Part shown: positions 7,812 to 11,062 of the stretch, piece by piece
Layout of the letters: every line of letters starts with the position of its first letter
How positions within the stretch are numbered: position 1 is the first letter of the stretch
Made by a program: the position numbers and the translations under genes
The notes under the pieces: model-generated
Told to the model about the DNA's origin: nothing
Seen by the model: the letters and a program-made list of their open reading frames with translations, nothing else
Databases searched by the model: none
Assembly (NCBI GenBank): GCA_002316585.1
Contig: DCDU01000143.1
Coordinates: 1,332 to 12,393 of the forward strand
DNA from: Firmicutes bacterium UBA1047
GTDB taxonomy: Bacteria > Bacillota > Clostridia > Tissierellales > Sedimentibacteraceae
DNA length: 11,062 nt
Direction: 5' to 3'

Positions 7812-8525
7812 ATGATTAAGGCATATTATACGGGTGCAAACGGCGCCGCAAGCAATAAAAGCTATTTAGATGTTATATCAAATAATATGGCAAATATCCA
7901 GACTGCAGGATTTAAAAAGTCCAAGCCGGAGTTTTCTGACTTAATTTATACGAATATCAGAGGGACGGAAGGAGCAAACACAGGGTTAAAATCCGGAAGC
8001 GGCTCCAAGCTGGGAAAGGTTGATGTGATATTCGGTCAGGGAGCGCCATTCAGAACCGGAGTTCAGACGGATTTTGCAATAACCGGAGATGGATTTTTTG
8101 CAATTCAATTTGAGGATGAAAATTTGTTTACAAGAGGTGGAAGTTTTGAAGTTATAAACGTGGATGATGAGAATTATCTCATGTACCAAGGCGGATATGT
8201 TTTAAATAATGAAGAAGAACCTATAGTTTTAGAAGATAATTACAATTTAAGCAATGAGGACATAGGTGTTTTTATTTTTGACAATAATAGTGATTTACAA
8301 CAGGCAGGCAATAACTTATACAGAATGTCAAATGAAGATGGGGAGTTCAGCATAGCGGAGACAGGTGAAACAAAAATACTTCAGGGTTTTTTGGAAGCTT
8401 CAAATGTTGAAGTTTCCGAAGAAATGGTAAAGCTAATTCAAATACAAAGGGCATTTCAGCTTAATTCAAATATAATACAAACTGCCGACCAAATAGAGCA
8501 AGTCATTAACTCCCTGAGAGGTTAG
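7812..8525 (+). CDS. flgG: Flagellar basal-body rod protein FlgG (FlhP-like)
   Basis: This is the second rod-type axial protein, probably the distal rod subunit. At 237 residues it is somewhat shorter than the usual FlgG (about 260). It has the N-terminal rod motif in a divergent form (YYTGANGAASNKSYLDVISN, then NMANIQTAGFKKSKPEFSDL). The central motif is present (QTDFAITGDGFFAIQF, then LFTRGGSFEV). The C-terminal motif is well conserved (LQGFLEASNVEVSEEMVKLI, then QIQRAFQLNSNIIQTADQIE), and its LEASNV...EEM...QRAF pattern is the best argument for FlgG. AGGAGG at 7801-7806, 5 bases before the ATG, is a near-ideal ribosome binding site. It lies 12 bases after the first rod gene and 3 bases before the FapA-family gene. 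The split of roles between the two rod proteins is inferred. Confidence 0.88.
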   Translation: MIKAYYTGANGAASNKSYLDVISNNMANIQTAGFKKSKPEFSDLIYTNIRGTEGANTGLKSGSGSKLGKVDVIFGQGAPFRTGVQTDFAITGDGFFAIQFEDENLFTRGGSFEVINVDDENYLMYQGGYVLNNEEEPIVLEDNYNLSNEDIGVFIFDNNSDLQQAGNNLYRMSNEDGEFSIAETGETKILQGFLEASNVEVSEEMVKLIQIQRAFQLNSNIIQTADQIEQVINSLRG

Positions 8526-8528
8526 ACT

Positions 8529-9959
8529 ATGTTTGTGCCCTCTGAAGAAAGCAATCCTTTATACATAATTAACCATTTGGTGTCGGCAGATAAGCAAAAG
8601 GTATATGTAAGAATCGAGCTGTTTGATAAATCGGCGAAAATTTCTCCCCAAGAAATTTTAAGTTATTTGACAGAGCAGGAAATTGTATTTGGAATCAGAG
8701 AGAATGATATTATTGAGTATTGTAAGAAAAAGGATTACTTAAAAGAACTGACGGCAGCTTCGGGTAAAAAACCCACAGATGGAAAAGATGCCGAGATGGT
8801 TTATAATTTTGACACTAAAACAGAAACAAAATTCTTAGAAAATGATGATGGAACAATTGATTTCAGAAATTTAAACAATGTTATAAATGTTAAAAAGGAC
8901 ACTGTTTTATGCCATATAATTCCTCCCGTGGAAGGAGAAGACGGAATTGATGTTTACGGCAACAGCATACCCTATAAAAGAGGTAAAAACATTTCTTTTA
9001 ATTATGGAAGCAATACATATGTTTCACAGGACGGTCTCCAGCTTTTGGCAAGTATGGACGGCTGTGTTGAATTTAAAAATGGCAAAGTGTTTGTTGAAAA
9101 TGTATACCGGGTGAACAACGTGGATAATTCTACGGGTAACATTGACTTTATAGGAAATGTCGTTGTAAACGGCGATGTTAAGGAAGGATTTTCTATTAAT
9201 GCAAAAGGCGATATTAAAATATGGGGTATGGTTGAAGGAGCATATATAAAATCTGACGGTGAAGTTGTTATTAATAAAGGTATGAATGGAATGGGAAAGG
9301 GAAGCATTTATGCAAAGGGTAATATAACTAGCAAGTATATTGAAAATGCATCGATTGTATCCGAAAAGAGCATATATGCCCACGCATTGATAAACAGTGA
9401 AGTGAAGGCAGGGGAATCGGTAATAGTTAAAGGTTCAAATTCCACAATCATCGGCGGAATAACCTCCGCGAAAGATACCATATATGCAAAGACCATCGGA
9501 AGCAAAACAAATCCCGAAACCAATATAGTAATTGATTTATCAAATTATTATGAAGAGCAAAAGCTGATGGCAGTAAGAAAACATAGGAACCTTCATTACG
9601 AGAAGCAATTATTGAGTAAGAATAAAGAATTTAAAGAGTTAGAAGAAAAAATAGCTCACATTATGAAATTAAGCTTAAGCAATGAAAATAAGAGCGTGGT
9701 GCAAAAACAATTGATGCTGAGAAAAATTAAACTCAACAATGAAATCAAAGAAATAACAAGTCAGCTTCATGAAGTTAAATCTTTGCGGAATTCGACAGAT
9801 TATAAGATTGTTTGCACAGGTATAATTTACTCAAACACAAGGATAGATATAGGCGGTATAAAGTATAGGGTCAGAGGAGATATAAGCTACAGCAAGGTGT
9901 ATAATGACGGAAGGGACATAGCTGTCGTTCCCCTCAATCCGGGAGATATTGATATATAA
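8529..9959 (+). CDS. FapA family (DUF342) beta-solenoid protein
   Basis: This 476-residue cytoplasmic protein shows no signal peptide or membrane segment. It has the FapA/DUF342 architecture. After a poorly conserved N-terminus, the family core starts at about residue 85 (GKDAEMVYNFDT). It continues with DDGTIDFRNLNNV (about 106-118), HIIPPVEGEDGIDVYGNSIP (about 129-148) and a YVSQDGLQLLASMDGCVEF segment. Residues about 200-325 are short Gly- and Val-rich repeats (FIGNVVVNGDV, INAKGDIKIWGMVEG, VINKGMNGMGKGSIYAKGNI) that read as turns of a right-handed beta-solenoid. Residues about 340-420 are charged and helical, probably a coiled coil. FapA in Vibrio vulnificus affects flagellation, but the molecular role in Bacillota is unclear. 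GAGAGG at 8516-8521 gives a good start. The location between flgG and cheC points to a link with motility. Confidence 0.88.
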   Translation: MFVPSEESNPLYIINHLVSADKQKVYVRIELFDKSAKISPQEILSYLTEQEIVFGIRENDIIEYCKKKDYLKELTAASGKKPTDGKDAEMVYNFDTKTETKFLENDDGTIDFRNLNNVINVKKDTVLCHIIPPVEGEDGIDVYGNSIPYKRGKNISFNYGSNTYVSQDGLQLLASMDGCVEFKNGKVFVENVYRVNNVDNSTGNIDFIGNVVVNGDVKEGFSINAKGDIKIWGMVEGAYIKSDGEVVINKGMNGMGKGSIYAKGNITSKYIENASIVSEKSIYAHALINSEVKAGESVIVKGSNSTIIGGITSAKDTIYAKTIGSKTNPETNIVIDLSNYYEEQKLMAVRKHRNLHYEKQLLSKNKEFKELEEKIAHIMKLSLSNENKSVVQKQLMLRKIKLNNEIKEITSQLHEVKSLRNSTDYKIVCTGIIYSNTRIDIGGIKYRVRGDISYSKVYNDGRDIAVVPLNPGDIDI

Positions 9960-9964
9960 GGAGG
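9958..9964 (+). promoter_or_regulatory. Ribosome binding site supporting the GTG start of cheC
   Basis: AAGGAGG, seven bases before GTG 9972, is a near-perfect Shine-Dalgarno sequence that overlaps the stop codon of the FapA-family gene. It makes the GTG start convincing, as does the position of the first CheC active-site motif directly after it. Confidence 0.75.
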
Positions 9965-9971
9965 CAGCAGT

Positions 9972-10577
9972 GTGGAATTGAACGAAGTTCATATAGATAT
10001 TTTAAAGGAAGTAGGAAATATCGGTGCCGGAAATGCGGCAACCTCTCTTTCAGACATGTTATCCAAAAGAATAGAAATGAATGTGCCTGAAGTAAGCTTG
10101 TTAAATTACAATGATATAATTGAGTCAATAGGAGGAGCCGAAAATGTTGTTGTGGGCGTCTTAATATGTTTCGAAGGGGATATAGAGGGAGTCATATTGT
10201 TTTTGTTAAAAAAAGAATTTGTCCATTTGATATTAAATACCTTGCTTGGAACAGAGCTTAAAAGCTTTGAGGAAATATCGGATTTGGAGCTTTCGGCTCT
10301 GTCCGAGATAAGCAATATAATGGTTTCTTCTTATGTAAATGCAATATCATCCCTTACGGATATGAAGATTCAGGTAATGGTTCCATCCCTTAACATAGAT
10401 ATGTCCGGCGCTCTGTTAGATGCCGTAACCGCAGAATTCAGCGAAGCTGCTTCGAAGGTTGTTTTCATTAAAGAAAAATATTATTGTCAAAATGAGATGG
10501 TTTACAGCTACATGCTTTTATTGCCCGACAAACAATCCCTGAAAATCATAATGAAGAAATTCGGTATGGATATATGA
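9972..10577 (+). CDS. cheC: CheY-P phosphatase CheC
   Basis: CheC removes the phosphate from CheY-P and, in complex with CheD, couples the level of CheY-P to receptor adaptation. The 201-residue protein has the two pseudo-symmetric halves of the family, and both active sites look complete. The first has Asp9, Glu13, Asn16 and Pro39 (DILKEVGNIGAGNAATSLS). The second has Ser108, Glu112, Asn115 and Pro138 (LSALSEISNIM), with identical spacing between Glu, Asn and Pro. This separates it from CheX and from FliY, which carries a FliN domain. The start is GTG, supported by AAGGAGG just upstream. The stop overlaps the cheD start by four bases (ATGA), consistent with equal production of the two partners. 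Confidence 0.95.
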   Translation: MELNEVHIDILKEVGNIGAGNAATSLSDMLSKRIEMNVPEVSLLNYNDIIESIGGAENVVVGVLICFEGDIEGVILFLLKKEFVHLILNTLLGTELKSFEEISDLELSALSEISNIMVSSYVNAISSLTDMKIQVMVPSLNIDMSGALLDAVTAEFSEAASKVVFIKEKYYCQNEMVYSYMLLLPDKQSLKIIMKKFGMDI

Positions 10578-11053
10578 CAAATGTAACCGTGGGAATTTCG
10601 GACATGAAAATCGTTCATTCTCCGGAAGTATTGATATCATATGCTCTTGGCTCCTGCGTGGGTATTTGCATAATAGATAAGATTGCTCGGATTGCCGGGA
10701 TGGCGCACATTATGCTGGCATATAATAATGACAGGGATAAAATAAATATTTTCAAATATGCAGATACGGGAATAACGGAAATGGTAAGGAAAATGGAGCT
10801 TTTAGGCGGTATGAAGTTAAGAATGACTGCTAAAATTGCCGGCGGCGCTAAAATGTTTGAAATAAAAGGAAGCTCTGCATTCGGAAACATAGGCGAAAGA
10901 AATATAGCCGCAACAAAAGAAACATTGGAAAAATTAAAGATTAGGATTCTTTCCGAGGATGTGGGGGAGAATTACGGTCGTACCATAATTTTTGACAGTC
11001 TTAGCGGAAATTTAACAATTAAAGCTTACGGAAAACAACTGAAAATAATATAA
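10574..11053 (+). CDS. cheD: Chemoreceptor glutamine deamidase CheD
   Basis: CheD deamidates glutamine residues of chemoreceptors and binds CheC, whose phosphatase activity it increases. The 159-residue length is normal. The catalytic Cys28 lies in the hallmark ALGSCVGICI and the catalytic His45 in GMAHIMLA. The third residue (Thr21 in Thermotoga CheD) falls on Ser22 here, a conservative change. The conserved KIAGGAKMF and IGERNIAA segments follow at about residues 87-112, as does the C-terminal GRTIIFDSLSGNLTI. No strong ribosome binding site precedes the ATG, so translation is probably coupled to cheC through the ATGA overlap. The gene ends nine bases before the window edge, and no terminator hairpin is visible there. 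Confidence 0.95.
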   Translation: MTNVTVGISDMKIVHSPEVLISYALGSCVGICIIDKIARIAGMAHIMLAYNNDRDKINIFKYADTGITEMVRKMELLGGMKLRMTAKIAGGAKMFEIKGSSAFGNIGERNIAATKETLEKLKIRILSEDVGENYGRTIIFDSLSGNLTIKAYGKQLKII

Positions 11054-11062
11054 AAAAACGGG

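Noticed and set aside
11041..11062. Possible terminator after cheD (run of A residues and GGG at the edge).
   Set aside because: There is no hairpin before the edge and no T run on the + strand; the operon may well continue beyond the window.
1..11062. Mobile elements, CRISPR arrays, tRNA/rRNA genes, toxin or defence systems.
   Set aside because: The whole window is packed with intact same-strand flagellar and chemotaxis genes, gaps are under about 40 bases, and no repeats, RNA folds or foreign genes were seen.

Overview
The window is an unbroken stretch of a flagellar/chemotaxis operon from an AT-rich Gram-positive bacterium, most likely a member of the Clostridia. The evidence is a FliY-type switch protein next to cheY, the conserved Bacillota order fliO-fliP-fliQ-fliR-flhB-flhA, a SigD/FliA sigma factor close behind flhA, a CheC-CheD pair, and strong GGAGG-type ribosome binding sites. 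All 14 genes lie on the + strand. They are separated by at most about 40 bases, or overlap by four bases as ATGA, so they are probably co-transcribed. No promoter, terminator, RNA gene, repeat array or mobile element could be supported.

Layout. Positions 1-561 hold the 3' part of fliY, the C-ring switch protein; its N-terminal phosphatase-like half lies off the window. cheY (579-941) is the response regulator that acts on the switch. From 945 to 6237 comes the complete membrane part of the flagellar type III export apparatus: FliO chaperone, FliP/FliQ/FliR gate, FlhB substrate-specificity switch and FlhA export gate. At about 6255-7034 is fliA/sigD, the motility sigma factor. Two rod-protein genes of the FlgF/FlgG (FlhO/FlhP) family follow (7050-8525), then a FapA/DUF342 beta-solenoid protein (8529-9959), and finally cheC (9972-10577) and cheD (10574-11053), which act in CheY-P dephosphorylation and receptor deamidation.

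How it works together. The export genes build the secretion channel. The rod genes supply axial substrates that leave through it. FliA turns on the late flagellar genes. FliY, CheY, CheC and CheD connect the motor to chemotaxis and adaptation.

The window is largely ordinary and I see no undescribed system in it. The points worth a second look are mostly of arrangement: flhF, flhG and cheB/cheA/cheW are missing from the flhA-fliA junction where relatives carry them, the sigma gene sits ahead of structural and adaptation genes in the same operon, a FapA-family gene is inserted between rod and chemotaxis genes, and fliO has a non-standard start.
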